Assembly: GCA_050250575.1 (NCBI GenBank)
Contig: JBFWOJ010000006.1
Location: 122,935-186,934 of the forward strand
Length of the DNA: 64,000 nucleotides
Reading direction: 5' to 3'
Source: SHVO01 sp050250575
GTDB lineage: Bacteria; Pseudomonadota; Alphaproteobacteria; Rhodospirillales; Rhodospirillaceae
In this document: in pieces, positions 39,176 to 49,300 of the stretch
Layout of the letters: every line of letters begins with the position of its first letter
Position numbering within the stretch: position 1 is the stretch's first letter
The notes under the pieces: generated by a model
Database searches by the model: none
Told to the model about the DNA's origin: nothing
What the model saw: only the letters and a program-made list of their open reading frames with translations
Program-made: the position numbers and the translations under genes

Positions 39176-41466
39176 CCGGCCACCTGCGCGTCGATCACGG
39201 CGAGGGCGGCGAGGTTGACGAGACCGCGCGCGGTCACCGAATTGGTCGCGATATGCGCGGGCTTGCCGATGCCGAGAAGGATCGGGCCGACCTGCAGCCC
39301 GTGGCCCAGCGCGCGCACCATGTTGAAGCCGCCGTTCGCCGCCTCGAGCGTGGGAAGGATCAAGAGGTTGGCGCGCCCCTTCAAACGCGAATTGGGGAAG
39401 ATGCGGTGCCGGTATTCATCGTTGAGCGCCATGTTGGCCTGCATCTCGCCTTCGACCTCGAGGTCGGGCCGGTGGGCGAGGATCAGTTTCAGCGCCCGGC
39501 GCATCTTGCGCGAGGCCGGCGTCGAGCGGGCGCCGAAGTTGCTGGCGGCGATCAGCGCGATCTTGGGCGCGATCCCGAAATCGCGGACCTTGTCGGCGGC
39601 GCGGCAGGTGAGATCGGCGATCTCCTCGGCGTCGGGGTCCTCGGCGACGTAAGTGTCGGCGATGAAGATCGGCCCCTCGTCGAGGATGAGGAGGCTGAGG
39701 GCGGTCGTCTTGTGGACGTCCTTGGCGAGGCCAAGGATGTCGGAGAGATAGCGCAGGTGCCATTGGTATTCGCCGTAGGTGCCGCAGATCATGGCGTCGG
39801 CATCGCCGCGCGCGACCATGAGCGCGGCGATCACGGTGGCATTGGTGCGCACGATGGTCTTCGCCGTTTCGGGAGCGACGCCCTTGCGCTCCATCACGCC
39901 GTGATAGTGCCGCCAGTATTCGCTGAAGCGCGGGTCGTCTTCCTGATTGCAGACTTCGAAATCCTTGCCGGGAATCAGTCCCAGCGAAAGCTTGCGCGCG
40001 CGGTGCGAGATAACGCCCGGGCGGCCGATGAGGATCGGTCTGGCGATGCCGTCATCGATGAGCTGCTTGGCGGCAAACAGGACGCGTTCGTCCTCGCCTT
40101 CGGCAAAGGCGACGCGCTTCGGATTGGCGCGGGCCTTGTCGAACACCGGCTTCATGACGAAGGCCGAGCGATAGACGAGCTGCTGGAGCTTTTCCTTGTA
40201 GGCCTCGAGGTTTGCGATCGGACGCGTCGCGACGCCGGAATCCATGGCGGCTTTCGCCACCGCCGGCGCGATCTCCGACACGAGACGCGGATCGAAAGGC
40301 TTCGGGATCAAATACTCCGGACCAAAGCGCATCTGGTCCCCGCCGTAAGCCGCTGAAACGACGTCACTGGAAGCGCCGCGGGCGAGCCGCGCGATGGCGT
40401 GCACGGTCGCGACCTTCATCGCATCGTTGATCGTGGTGGCGCCCGCGTCGAGCGCGCCGCGGAAGATATAGGGGAAACAGAGAACGTTGTTCACCTGATT
40501 GGGAAAATCGCTGCGGCCCGTGGCGATGATCGCATCGGGCGCCGCTTCCCGGGCGAGTGCGGGCATGATCTCCGGCTCCGGATTGGCGAGCGCCAGGATG
40601 AACGGCGCCTTCGCCATCTTCTTCACCATCTCGGGCGTCAGCACCTTCGGCGCCGAGAGGCCGAGGAATACATCTGCGCCGACGATCGCTTCCTCCAGCG
40701 TGCGGGCCTTCGTGTCGCTGGCGTAGGCCGCCTTCTGATCGGTCATATCCTTGGTGCGGCCTTTGTAGACCACACCGACGTGATCGGAGAGGATGACGTT
40801 CTCGCGTTTCAGGCCGAGGTCGAGGAGCTGGTTGAGGCAAGCGATGCCGGCCGCGCCGCCGCCGGTCGAAACCAGCTTCACCTGCGCAATGTCCTTGTGC
40901 AGCAGGGACAGTCCATTGATCACGGCCGCGGCGACGACGATGGCGGTGCCATGCTGATCATCGTGGAAGACCGGGATCTTCATGCGCTTGCGCAGTTCGC
41001 TCTCGACGATGAAACAGTCGGGCGCCTTGATGTCCTCGAGGTTGATGGCGCCGAAGGTCGGCTCGAGGCTGGCGATGATGTCGACCAGCTTCATCGGATC
41101 CTTTTCCGCGACCTCGATGTCGAACACGTCGATGTTGGCGAACTTCTTGAAAAGAACCGCCTTGCCTTCCATCACCGGCTTTGCGGCGAGCGGGCCGATG
41201 GCGCCCAGGCCGAGCACGGCGGTGCCGTTGGTGATGACGGCGACGAGATTGGCGCGCCCCGTGACCGTGTCGACCTCGCGCGGGTCGGCGACGATGGCGT
41301 TGCAGGCGGCAGCGACGCCCGGTGAATAGGCGAGCGCGAGGTCGCGCTGATTGGCAAGCGGCTTCTTGGCCACGACCGACAATTTTCCGGGCGTCGGCTC
41401 CCGGTGATACTGCAGCGCCGCTTCCGTGAGATCGGTCTTCGGCGCCGGCGATCCGGTATCGGGCAT
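39172..41466 (-). CDS. maeB: NADP-dependent malic enzyme with phosphotransacetylase-like C-terminal domain
   Basis: A 764-residue two-domain MaeB protein. ATG 41466 has GGGGGAG 5 nt upstream. Residues ~1-410 are malic enzyme: KKPLANQRDLALAYSPGVAAAC, NGTAVLGLGAIGPLAAKPVMEGKAVLFKKFA, FHDDQHGTAIVVAAA and the NADP fold LVSTGGGAAGIACL. Residues ~430-764 resemble phosphate acetyltransferase (RVAFAEGEDERVLFAAKQL, DADAMICGTYG, LLILPTLEAANGGFNMVRAL), usually regulatory rather than catalytic in this fusion. It decarboxylates malate to pyruvate, making NADPH. Standard length for proteobacterial MaeB. Confidence 0.95.
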   Translation of the reverse strand: MPDTGSPAPKTDLTEAALQYHREPTPGKLSVVAKKPLANQRDLALAYSPGVAAACNAIVADPREVDTVTGRANLVAVITNGTAVLGLGAIGPLAAKPVMEGKAVLFKKFANIDVFDIEVAEKDPMKLVDIIASLEPTFGAINLEDIKAPDCFIVESELRKRMKIPVFHDDQHGTAIVVAAAVINGLSLLHKDIAQVKLVSTGGGAAGIACLNQLLDLGLKRENVILSDHVGVVYKGRTKDMTDQKAAYASDTKARTLEEAIVGADVFLGLSAPKVLTPEMVKKMAKAPFILALANPEPEIMPALAREAAPDAIIATGRSDFPNQVNNVLCFPYIFRGALDAGATTINDAMKVATVHAIARLARGASSDVVSAAYGGDQMRFGPEYLIPKPFDPRLVSEIAPAVAKAAMDSGVATRPIANLEAYKEKLQQLVYRSAFVMKPVFDKARANPKRVAFAEGEDERVLFAAKQLIDDGIARPILIGRPGVISHRARKLSLGLIPGKDFEVCNQEDDPRFSEYWRHYHGVMERKGVAPETAKTIVRTNATVIAALMVARGDADAMICGTYGEYQWHLRYLSDILGLAKDVHKTTALSLLILDEGPIFIADTYVAEDPDAEEIADLTCRAADKVRDFGIAPKIALIAASNFGARSTPASRKMRRALKLILAHRPDLEVEGEMQANMALNDEYRHRIFPNSRLKGRANLLILPTLEAANGGFNMVRALGHGLQVGPILLGIGKPAHIATNSVTARGLVNLAALAVIDAQVAG

Positions 41467-41583
41467 CGTGCTCCCCCAAACGGTAATGACGCAGCGTACC
41501 ATGCGCTGATGCGCTTGGAACACTAGCGCGAGTCTCTAAAACGGGGAGCGTCACCCGCGCCAAGCCCAGGGTGATCAATAGAG

Positions 41584-42684
41584 CTAATGAGCCGGGGCCA
41601 TGTGCTTCATCGCATGGCGCGCGACCTTACGCATGACGCTGGGAAGGCCGGCGTCGTCGAGGCGTTCGAGCGGCGTCCACAGGGCGTCCTTGCCGAGCTT
41701 CCCGGCTTGAGCGTCGTTGAGATCCGCGGTCATGACCGTCAACTCGAGCGGAAAATGGGTGAACGTATGTGTGACGACGCCCGGAAGCGTGCGCCAGCCT
41801 TTCGAGAAAGGCAGCGCCGCGGTGAGGTCGTCGCTTGTCCATCTCGCCGGGCGCCAGGCGGTCGAAGGCACCTCGGTCATGCCGCCGAGCAAGCCTTTCG
41901 CCTCGCGCCTGCGGAGCAGGACCGCGCCGTCCTTGCGCACCATCCAGAAGGCGATGCCGTAACGTGTCGGGTTCTCCGCCTTCCTGAGCTTTGCGGGAAG
42001 CGTCTCGGCGATGCCGCGGGCGCGCGCGATGCAAGCCTGAGACCACGGACAGAGCGCGCAGGCCGGGGACTTCGGCGTGCAGATGGTCGCGCCGAGGTCC
42101 ATGACCGCCTGGGCATAGTCGCCGGCACGCGCGGCCGGCGTCAGCGCCCCGGCGTAGGCGATGAGCTCCGGTTTGCCTTTCGGAAGCGGCGTCGTGACGC
42201 CGAACAGCCGCGCCATGACGCGCTCGACATTGCCGTCAACCACCACGGCGCGCCGGCCGAAGGCGATCGCCGCGATCGCCGCAGCGGTGTAGGGACCGAT
42301 ACCGGGAAGATCCCGCAGGCCTTCCTCGGTGTCGGGGAAGATGCCGCCGTGCGCCTCGGCCACGACACGGGCGCACTTATGAAGGTTGCGCGCGCGGGCG
42401 TAGTAGCCAAGGCCCGCCCACGCGGTCATCACGTCTTCGACGTTCGACGCGGCGAGATCGGCGACGGTCGGCCAGCGGGCGAGGAAGGTTTCGAAGTAGG
42501 GCTTCACCGCCGTCACCGTCGTCTGCTGGAGCATGATCTCGCTCAGCCACACGGCATAAGGATCGGGCGGGACACCGGGTAACGCCCGCCACGGAAGCCG
42601 GCGGCGGTGACGGTCGTACCAGGCGAGCAGGTCGGCCGGCTCAGGCCCCTGCGTCTTTCGAGCAACAGCGCGGGAAGAAGACAT
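41584..42684 (-). CDS. mutY: A/G-specific adenine DNA glycosylase MutY
   Basis: About 366 residues from ATG 42684. Helix-hairpin-helix glycosylase removing adenine opposite 8-oxoguanine. Seen: PYAVWLSEIMLQQTTVTAV with the catalytic Glu, LPGIGPYTAAAIAAIAFG (HhH), VVDGNVERVMARL with the catalytic Asp, and the 4Fe-4S loop C-x6-C-x2-C-x5-C (CTPKSPACALCPWSQAC). The C-terminal NUDIX-like domain includes GLLGGMTEVPSTAW and THTFTHFPLELTV, the 8-oxoG recognition part. Divergent from the DUF721 gene, as is common in alphaproteobacteria. Confidence 0.95.
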   Translation of the reverse strand: MSSSRAVARKTQGPEPADLLAWYDRHRRRLPWRALPGVPPDPYAVWLSEIMLQQTTVTAVKPYFETFLARWPTVADLAASNVEDVMTAWAGLGYYARARNLHKCARVVAEAHGGIFPDTEEGLRDLPGIGPYTAAAIAAIAFGRRAVVVDGNVERVMARLFGVTTPLPKGKPELIAYAGALTPAARAGDYAQAVMDLGATICTPKSPACALCPWSQACIARARGIAETLPAKLRKAENPTRYGIAFWMVRKDGAVLLRRREAKGLLGGMTEVPSTAWRPARWTSDDLTAALPFSKGWRTLPGVVTHTFTHFPLELTVMTADLNDAQAGKLGKDALWTPLERLDDAGLPSVMRKVARHAMKHMAPAH

Positions 42685-42760
42685 GCCCCACCATGAAATG
42701 AGCACGCCGGTTGTTCAAGGCGTCTTGCTGCCCGCATGGGGGTTGGCCCATGCTCGGCTC

Positions 42761-43234
42761 ATGACGCCCTCCGCCAAGGATGCCGACGCTGCGCCGCGCC
42801 TCGCCCGCGGTCCCGTGAAGATCGCAGGCCTCGCGAGCCGGGCGGCGCGCCCGGCGCTGGGCAAACGCGGCTTCGCCGCCGCCGAGATCCTGACGCACTG
42901 GGAGACCGTGGTCGGGCCTGAACTGGCGGCTTTCGCCTGCCCCCTCGAGATCAAATTCCCCCGCGGGCGGAACGACGGTGCGACGCTTCACTTGCGCATC
43001 GCGAGCGGCGGGGCGGCAACCCTTCTCCATATGAAGACGCCGACGATTCTTGCGCGGGTGAACGGATTTATCGGCTATGGCGCGGTGTCGTCGATTCAGG
43101 TGGCGCAAGGTCCGCTGCCGAAAGGACGCAAACGCGCGCCGCCCGTGGAGCCGAAAGAAACCCCGACAACGCTGACCGATGCGCTGGCCAAATTGCGCGC
43201 GGCGGTGGAACAGCGTACGCGGACGCGACGTTAG
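42761..43234 (+). CDS. DUF721 / DciA-like protein
   Basis: About 157 residues from ATG 42761. The block KRGFAAAEILTHWETVVGPELAAFACPLEIKFP, then TLHLRIASGGAATLLHMKTPTILARVNGFIGYGAVSSIQVAQG, matches the DUF721 family, whose DciA members load or assist the replicative helicase DnaB. The C-terminal ~45 residues are Pro/Lys/Arg-rich and probably disordered. The start is uncertain: in-frame ATGs occur at 42683 (overlapping the mutY start) and 42698, but 42761 fits the family N-terminus best. The mutY-DUF721 pairing supports the assignment. Confidence 0.82.
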   Translation: MTPSAKDADAAPRLARGPVKIAGLASRAARPALGKRGFAAAEILTHWETVVGPELAAFACPLEIKFPRGRNDGATLHLRIASGGAATLLHMKTPTILARVNGFIGYGAVSSIQVAQGPLPKGRKRAPPVEPKETPTTLTDALAKLRAAVEQRTRTRR

Positions 43235-43273
43235 GATGCGGGTACGCCCATCGGGAACGGGGATGATTCGGCT

Positions 43274-44146
43274 ATGAAGAAGATCACCACGCGGCTCGCG
43301 CTCGTGCTCGGCGCGCTTTTCGCCGCGACCGCTCCGGCGCGCGCTCAAAACATCAGCGTCAACGACTTCGCCACCAGCATGACCGACACGCTGCAGGCCG
43401 CGATCGATCTGCTGCCGCAGGAGATCACGAATATCCGCCTCGGTCTCGGACCGTCGCTATCGCCCTACTATGAAGGCGACGACAAACATAACCTGAGCCT
43501 CATTCCGGCGGTGTCGCTGCGCTACGAAGACCTGATCGAGGTGAACAACAACGAAGTGCGCATCATCGCCTTCAACCGCCTGTTCAACGCGGAGGCCGGA
43601 GAACTCGGCAGCGGCAGCCTGCGCATCGGCCCGACGCTGTCGGTCGACTTCGGCCGCGACGAGGGGGACAGTCCCGATCTCATCGGCCTCGGCGACGTCG
43701 ACACCAGCCTGGAGTTCGGCGCCTTCGTGGCCTACACGCAAGGGCGCATGCGCCTGCGCGCGCGGGCGCGTCACGACGTCATCAGCGGGCACGGCGGCGG
43801 CACCCTGCGCCTGGATGCGGCTTACACCGTGTTCCGCGCCGCCCCGGTGGCCCTAGGCGTCAACGCCTATTCGACCTGGGCGACGGCCAAATACATGCGC
43901 TCGTACTTCGGGATCACACCGCCGCAGTCGGCGGCCTCCGGGTTGCCGGTCTTCGCCCCAGGTTCGGGCTTCAAGGATTTCGGCGCGGACGTGAGCGCCA
44001 ATTTCATCGCCGCTTCCCAATGGGCCCTCGTCGCCAATGTCGGCTATAAACGCCTGGTGGGCGATGCCGCGGACAGCCCCCTGGTGAGCCAAAGAGGATC
44101 GGCCAACCAAATGTACTTCCAGGCTTTCGTCGTGTACTCCTTCTAG
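43274..44146 (+). CDS. MipA/OmpV-family outer-membrane protein
   Basis: A 290-residue protein with signal peptide (KKITTRLALVLGALFAATAPARAQ) and a beta-barrel-like body. The start of the mature part, IRLGLGPSLSPYYEGDDKHNLSLIPAVSLRYEDLIEV, is the MipA/OmpV opening; the end, VANVGYKRLVGDAADSPLVSQRGSANQMYFQAFVVYSF, has the family 'RL.GDA..SP' turn and a terminal Phe for Bam recognition. MipA was linked to murein-synthesising complexes in E. coli, but most members are uncharacterised porin-like proteins. Confidence 0.9.
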   Translation: MKKITTRLALVLGALFAATAPARAQNISVNDFATSMTDTLQAAIDLLPQEITNIRLGLGPSLSPYYEGDDKHNLSLIPAVSLRYEDLIEVNNNEVRIIAFNRLFNAEAGELGSGSLRIGPTLSVDFGRDEGDSPDLIGLGDVDTSLEFGAFVAYTQGRMRLRARARHDVISGHGGGTLRLDAAYTVFRAAPVALGVNAYSTWATAKYMRSYFGITPPQSAASGLPVFAPGSGFKDFGADVSANFIAASQWALVANVGYKRLVGDAADSPLVSQRGSANQMYFQAFVVYSF

Positions 44147-44258
44147 AATGCGAATTGTGCAGTGCCAGAAAGGACTTGCCCTATATTCGCCCGATTCTGA
44201 GCGCACAGCAATTAACGGGGATGGTCCTTCCGATGGGTCGGCGGGACTGTGAGTACGT

Positions 44259-44708
44259 ATGACGCGACGGGTTAGAACTTTCACATTCGCGAGCGTGCTG
44301 GCCGGCTTCGTGGCGGGTGCGGCCGCGCCTGCCTTCTCCCAGGACGCATTGACGCCCGAGGCGATCACCAAGGATCAGCCGCCGGCGATGTGCATTTTCT
44401 TTGCGCGTCTCTACGACTGGACACCGATCAACGACACCAACATGATCCTGTGGGCCTCGCGCACGCAGTCCTATCACCTGCAGCTGACGCCGCCCTGCCA
44501 CGGCCTGCGCTTCGCCACCGGCGTCGGTTTCTCATCCAAGAGCGGCTCGCGCCGCCTGTGCACGATGGATGCCGTCGTGGTCGACAACGGCCCTGGAATC
44601 CCCGAGCGCTGCCTGATCCAGGACATGATCGAACTGGACGAACCGAGCTTGAAGGCTCTGCTCGCGCAGGCGCCGGGACGCGCCGAAGGCCGCGGACAAA
44701 AGGAATAA
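44259..44708 (+). CDS. Secreted hypothetical protein, DUF6491-like
   Basis: A 149-residue protein with a signal peptide (RRVRTFTFASVLAGFVAGAAAPAFSQ). The mature part contains CIFFARLYDWTPINDTNMILWASRTQSYHLQL and CHGLRFATGVGFSSKSGSRRLCTMDAVVV, with three to four Cys that could form disulfides in the periplasm. The pattern of a short signal peptide followed by 'C...W...N...I..' resembles DUF6491. Only 4 bp separate it from the DsbA-like gene, so both may be cotranscribed, and the thiol oxidase may act on this Cys-containing neighbour (inference). Confidence 0.72.
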   Translation: MTRRVRTFTFASVLAGFVAGAAAPAFSQDALTPEAITKDQPPAMCIFFARLYDWTPINDTNMILWASRTQSYHLQLTPPCHGLRFATGVGFSSKSGSRRLCTMDAVVVDNGPGIPERCLIQDMIELDEPSLKALLAQAPGRAEGRGQKE

Positions 44709-44712
44709 CGCC

Positions 44713-45336
44713 GTGCACCTGACACGCCGTATTGCGCTGGGTTTGGCCCTTTGCTTCGCGACCGGCGCCGCGATGGCCGCAGAGCCTGCCGCGAAACCGG
44801 CGAGCCAGCCGGTCTACCGCGAGTTCGTCGAGGGCGATCCCAAGGCCAAGGTGATCGTGATCGAATACGCCTCGCTGACCTGCCCGCACTGCAAAGACTT
44901 CCATGTGCAGGCCTATCCGCAGCTGAAGAAGAACTACATCGACACCGGCAAGATCCGGTTCGTGTATCGCGACTTCCCGCTGGACGGCTTGGCCGCGGGC
45001 GGCGCCCTGCTTGCGCGCTGTGCGCCCGGCGACCGCGGCAAGACGATGATCGACCTGATGTTCAAGAACCAGGAGGAGTGGGCGCTGTCGAAGAACCCGC
45101 TCGAGGTCTTGCGCGGCTACGCCAAGCTGGCGGGCATGAGCTCGGCCGATGTCGATGCCTGCCTGAAGAACCAGGCCATCATGAGCAAGATCCGCGAGGT
45201 CCAGGAGACCGCCAGCACCGTCTACAAAGTGGACGGCACGCCGCGGTTCTTCATCGGCGAATCGATGTTCGACGACCAGCCGACCTACGAAGCCCTGTCG
45301 CAAGCGATCGACCAGGCGCTCGCCCGCGCCAAATAA
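44713..45336 (+). CDS. DsbA-family thiol oxidoreductase, CPHC active site
   Basis: A 207-residue periplasmic thioredoxin-fold protein starting at GTG 44713. Signal peptide HLTRRIALGLALCFATGAAMA. Active-site motif SLTCPHCKDFH with the helical insertion typical of DsbA/BdbD-type proteins (GGALLARCAPGDRGKTMIDLMFKNQEEWAL), and the cis-Pro loop VDGTPRFFIGE. CPHC is the classic oxidising DsbA dipeptide. A close paralog with CGHC follows 255 bp downstream. Confidence 0.92.
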   Translation: MHLTRRIALGLALCFATGAAMAAEPAAKPASQPVYREFVEGDPKAKVIVIEYASLTCPHCKDFHVQAYPQLKKNYIDTGKIRFVYRDFPLDGLAAGGALLARCAPGDRGKTMIDLMFKNQEEWALSKNPLEVLRGYAKLAGMSSADVDACLKNQAIMSKIREVQETASTVYKVDGTPRFFIGESMFDDQPTYEALSQAIDQALARAK

Positions 45337-45590
45337 CCCTTCGCTGTCACAGCGTTACCGGCGCACGGGCGCGTGATCGCCCGCCGCGAATCCTGCCTCC
45401 GAGACGCCGTAATATTTGAGGTAAAATCCCGAGTCTCCGGGCGCCGGCCTTTCGTCCGGTCCGGGGGGCTTGTGGATGGTTCACGGAAAATCGTTAAGGG
45501 CCCGCGACTTAGGCCTGTGAATCTTATAGCCGTCCACATTTAGTGTCGTTATTGGTATTCAACCCCATCATGTTGTGAGGGAGGCCTAAA

Positions 45591-46241
45591 GTGACTGTTT
45601 CACGTCAAATCGCCCTGATGTTCGCCGCCGTTGCCATCAGTGGCTTTGGAGTCGCGGCGATCGCCGCCGACCCCGCGCCTTCTTCGCCGGCGGCCAAGCC
45701 CGCGGCGGGCCAGCCGGTCTACCGCGAATTCATTCAGGGCAATCCGAAGGCCAAGGTGACGGTGATCGAATACGCCTCGCTCACCTGCGGCCACTGCAAG
45801 GCCTTCCAGGACACGACCTATCCGGAGCTGAAGAAGAACTACATCGACACCGGCAAGATCCGGTTCGTGTACCGCGATTATCCGCTCGACGGCCTCGCCG
45901 CCGCCGGCGCCCTGCTCGCCCGCTGCGCGCCCGGCGATAAGGGCAAGGTGATGATCGACCTGATGTTCAAGAACCAGACCGAGTGGGTGCGCTCGCCGGC
46001 GCCGATCGAGCCCTTGCGCGGCTACGCCCAGCTCGCGGGCATGAGCGCGGCGGACGTGGACGCCTGCCTGAAGAACGAGCCGATCATGAACAAGATCCGC
46101 GAGGTCATGGACACCGCGGCGAACACCTACAAGGTGCAGTCGACGCCGACCTTCTTCGTCAACGAGGAAAAGGTCGAAGGCGCGGTGGCGTACGATCAGC
46201 TGTCGAAAGTGATCGACGAAGCGATCGCCGAGGCGAAATAG
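45591..46241 (+). CDS. DsbA-family thiol oxidoreductase, CGHC active site (paralog)
   Basis: A 216-residue protein starting at GTG 45591, clearly a tandem duplicate of the preceding gene: shared FVYRDYPLDGLAA, ALLARCAPGD and AGMSAADVDACLKN. Signal peptide SRQIALMFAAVAISGFGVAAIAADP. Active site SLTCGHCKAFQ and cis-Pro loop VQSTPTFFVNE. CGHC is found in protein disulfide isomerases and some DsbA-like proteins, so its redox potential may differ from that of the CPHC copy. The DsbA-like gene immediately upstream of smc is a conserved alphaproteobacterial arrangement. Confidence 0.92.
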   Translation: MTVSRQIALMFAAVAISGFGVAAIAADPAPSSPAAKPAAGQPVYREFIQGNPKAKVTVIEYASLTCGHCKAFQDTTYPELKKNYIDTGKIRFVYRDYPLDGLAAAGALLARCAPGDKGKVMIDLMFKNQTEWVRSPAPIEPLRGYAQLAGMSAADVDACLKNEPIMNKIREVMDTAANTYKVQSTPTFFVNEEKVEGAVAYDQLSKVIDEAIAEAK

Positions 46242-46253
46242 GTTGCGACGTGA

Positions 46254-46290
46254 CGGCCCGCCGCACCGGCGGGCCGCCGCGATAGTTTTT
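46254..46290 (+). terminator. Hairpin terminator between DsbA-like gene and smc
   Basis: A 10-bp perfect stem (CGGCCCGCCG / CGGCGGGCCG), 3-nt loop, with TTTTT starting about 9 nt after the stem. Probably terminates the dsbA-like gene; the displaced T-run lowers confidence. Confidence 0.55.
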
Positions 46291-46331
46291 CAGGACCGTG
46301 CGCGGGGCACGGATGTTTCGAGAGGGGCACC

Positions 46332-49300
46332 TTGGTAACGTTCACAAAACTCCGGCTCTCCGGCTTCAAATCGTTCGTCGACGCCACCGAGCTCCAGATC
46401 GAGCCCGGCCTCACCGGGATCGTGGGTCCGAACGGCTGCGGTAAATCCAACCTGGTGGAAGCCCTGCGCTGGGTGATGGGCGAAACCTCCGCCAAGCAGA
46501 TGCGCGGCGGGGAGATGGACGAGGTGATCTTCGGCGGCACCCGCGACCGGCCCGCCCGCAACATCGCCGAAGTTGCCCTTCAGCTCGACAACAGCATGCG
46601 CAAGGCCACCGCGCAGTTCAACGAAAGCGACGAGATCGAGGTGGCGCGCCGCATCGAGCGCGAGAAGGGGTCGCTGTACCGCGTCAACGGCCGCGACGTG
46701 CGCGCCCGCGACGTGCAGCTTCTGTTCGCCGATATCGCCACCGGCGCCCGCTCGACGGCGATCGTCAGCCAGGGCCGCATCGGGCAGATCATCCAGGGAA
46801 AGCCGGCCCAGCGCCGCCACCTGCTGGAAGAAGCGGCCGGCATCACCGGCCTGCATTCGCGCCGGCATGAAGCCGAACTGCGCCTGAAAGCGGCCGAGAC
46901 CAACCTCGCGCGCCTCAACGACGTCATCACCGCGCTCGACGCGCAGCTCGAGGGCCTTAAGAAGCAGGCCCGCCAGGCGGCGCGCTACCGCACCATTTCC
47001 GACAGCATCCGCACCGCCGAAGCGCTCGTCCTCTTGATCAAGCGCGAGGAGGCGATCACCCACCTCGCCCGCGCCCGCGAGTCCCTCGCCGAGACCGAAG
47101 GCCAGGTGAATGAGCTGACCGGCGCGGCGGCGCACGCCTCGACCGTGCAGGTCGAAGCGGCGAGCGCCATGCCGGCCTTGCGCAAGACCGAAGCCGAAGC
47201 CGCGGCGCGGCTGCAGCACCTCGTCATCACGCGCGATAAGTTGGACGAAGAGCTCGCCCGCATCGCCCGCGCCCGCGAGGCGGCGGAAATGCGCATCGCC
47301 CATATCCGCGAAGACCTGAACCGGGAAGCGGCGCGCCTGGCCGATGCGGACGCGGCGCTGACGCGCATCGCCGACGAGCAGCGCGAGATCAACGAGGCCG
47401 TCGCCGCCGAGGCCGACGAGCGCGAGCGTACGCGCGTCGCTCTCGTCAATGCCGCCAAGACCGTGGAAGTGGTGGAAGAGGAGCTCACCCTCCTCCAGAA
47501 GCAACTTTCCGAAGCCGACGCGAGCCGCGCGGCCGCGCGCCAGCAGCTCAACGAAGGCGAGATGCGCCGCCAGCGCGCCGAGCGGCGCCTGGCCGACGTC
47601 ATGCAGCTTCTCGATGCGGCCCGGGCGCAAGCCTTGGCGCCCGAGCTGATCGCCGCGGAAGAAGCGCGTTACGCGGAAGCCGAAGAAGCGCTCGCCGAAG
47701 CGCGGGCCGCGTGGGAAGAAGCCGAGCGCGCCCGCGCCGAAGCGCAGTCGGCCCATGACGCGGCGCGCAACCTGCTGCACGCCAAGAACGCCGAGCACAC
47801 AAAACTCCAGGCCGAGGCTTCGGCGCTCGAGGACCTGCTTGCCGAGCCGACCAAGGCCGGCAACTGGAGCCCGATCATCGAAACGGTCACCGTCGAGCCG
47901 GGCTTCGAAGCCGCCCTCGGCGCCGCGCTGGGCGACGACCTTTCCGCGGCCGGCGACGACACGTCGCCGAAGCGCTGGATGGCGCTGCCGGCGTTCGTGG
48001 AACCCTCGGCGCTTCCCGGCGGCGTGCGCTCGCTCGCCGACGTCGTGAAGGCGAGCGGCCGTCTCGCCCGCCGCCTGTCGCAGGTCGGCCTCGCCGACGA
48101 CGCCGAGACCGCGGCGCGCCTGCAGGCGGATCTCAAGCCGGGTCAGCGCCTGGTGACCGCCGCGGGCGATCTCTACCGCTGGGACGGTTTCGTCGCCGCG
48201 GCCGGTGCGCCGTCGGCGGCGGCCACGCGCCTGCGCCAGAAGAACCGCCTCAAGGAACTCCTGTCCGCTCTCGACCTGTCGGGCGCCGCAGCAAGGGAGG
48301 CCGAGGCCGCAGCCGCGGCCGCGAAGGACGCGATCGGCGCGGCGCAAAGCGCCGAGCAGGCGACCCGTCAGGCCGTGCGCAGCGCGGAAAGCGTGCGCAA
48401 CCAGGCGCGCGATGCCGTGGGCGAGCTGCGTCAGAAGGCGGCGGCGGTGCAGAACCGTCTCAACGCGCTGGAAGAAAACCGCGCCCAGCTCCAGGGCGAA
48501 CAGGAAGAAGCCGCGGCCCACGTGGCGGGCGCGCAGGAACGACTCGCCGAACTCGGGGACGGCGCCGCCTTGCGCGCGGAGGCGGAGAACAAACATGCCG
48601 GCCTCGGCCAGCTGCGCCAGGAGCTGATGGAAGCGCGCGCGGTGTACGACAGCCTTGCGCGCCAGGCCGAAGAGCGGGCGAAGCGCCTCACCCACCTCAA
48701 CAATGAAACCGTGTCGTGGAACAGCCGCAAGGAGCAGGCCACGGAACAGGACGCGGCGCTGCGTCAGCGCCTGGCCGCCGAGGAAGAAGAGCTCGCGGTG
48801 CTCGCCGCGCGCCCCGAGGAGATCGCCGAGCAACGCAATGCGCTGATGGATCAGCTTCAGGCGGCGGAAGCGGCCCGCCGTGAAGCGGCCGATGCCTTGC
48901 AGATCGGCGAGAACGCGCTCGCCAAGGCCGACAAGACGCTGAAGGAAGCCGAGAACGCACTTCACACGGCGCGCGAAGAGCGCGTGCGCCGCGAAGGCGC
49001 CGTCCACCAGGGCGAACAGACGCTCGAGACGGTGGATGCGAACATCCGCGAGAAGATCAACTGCGAGCCGGCGGAGGTGCGCAGCCACACCAAGCTCGAC
49101 GAGGGCGACGAGATGCCGACGCTCGAGCAGGGCGAGAAGCGCCTGCAGCGCCTCCTGTCCGAACGCGAGAACCTGGGCGCCATCAACCTGCGCGCCGAAC
49201 AGGAGAGCGAAGAGCTGACCGCGCAGATCCAGGGGCTGGTCACCGAGCGCGACGACCTCGTCGGCGCCATCGCCCGCCTGCGCGAAGGCATCGCGACCCT

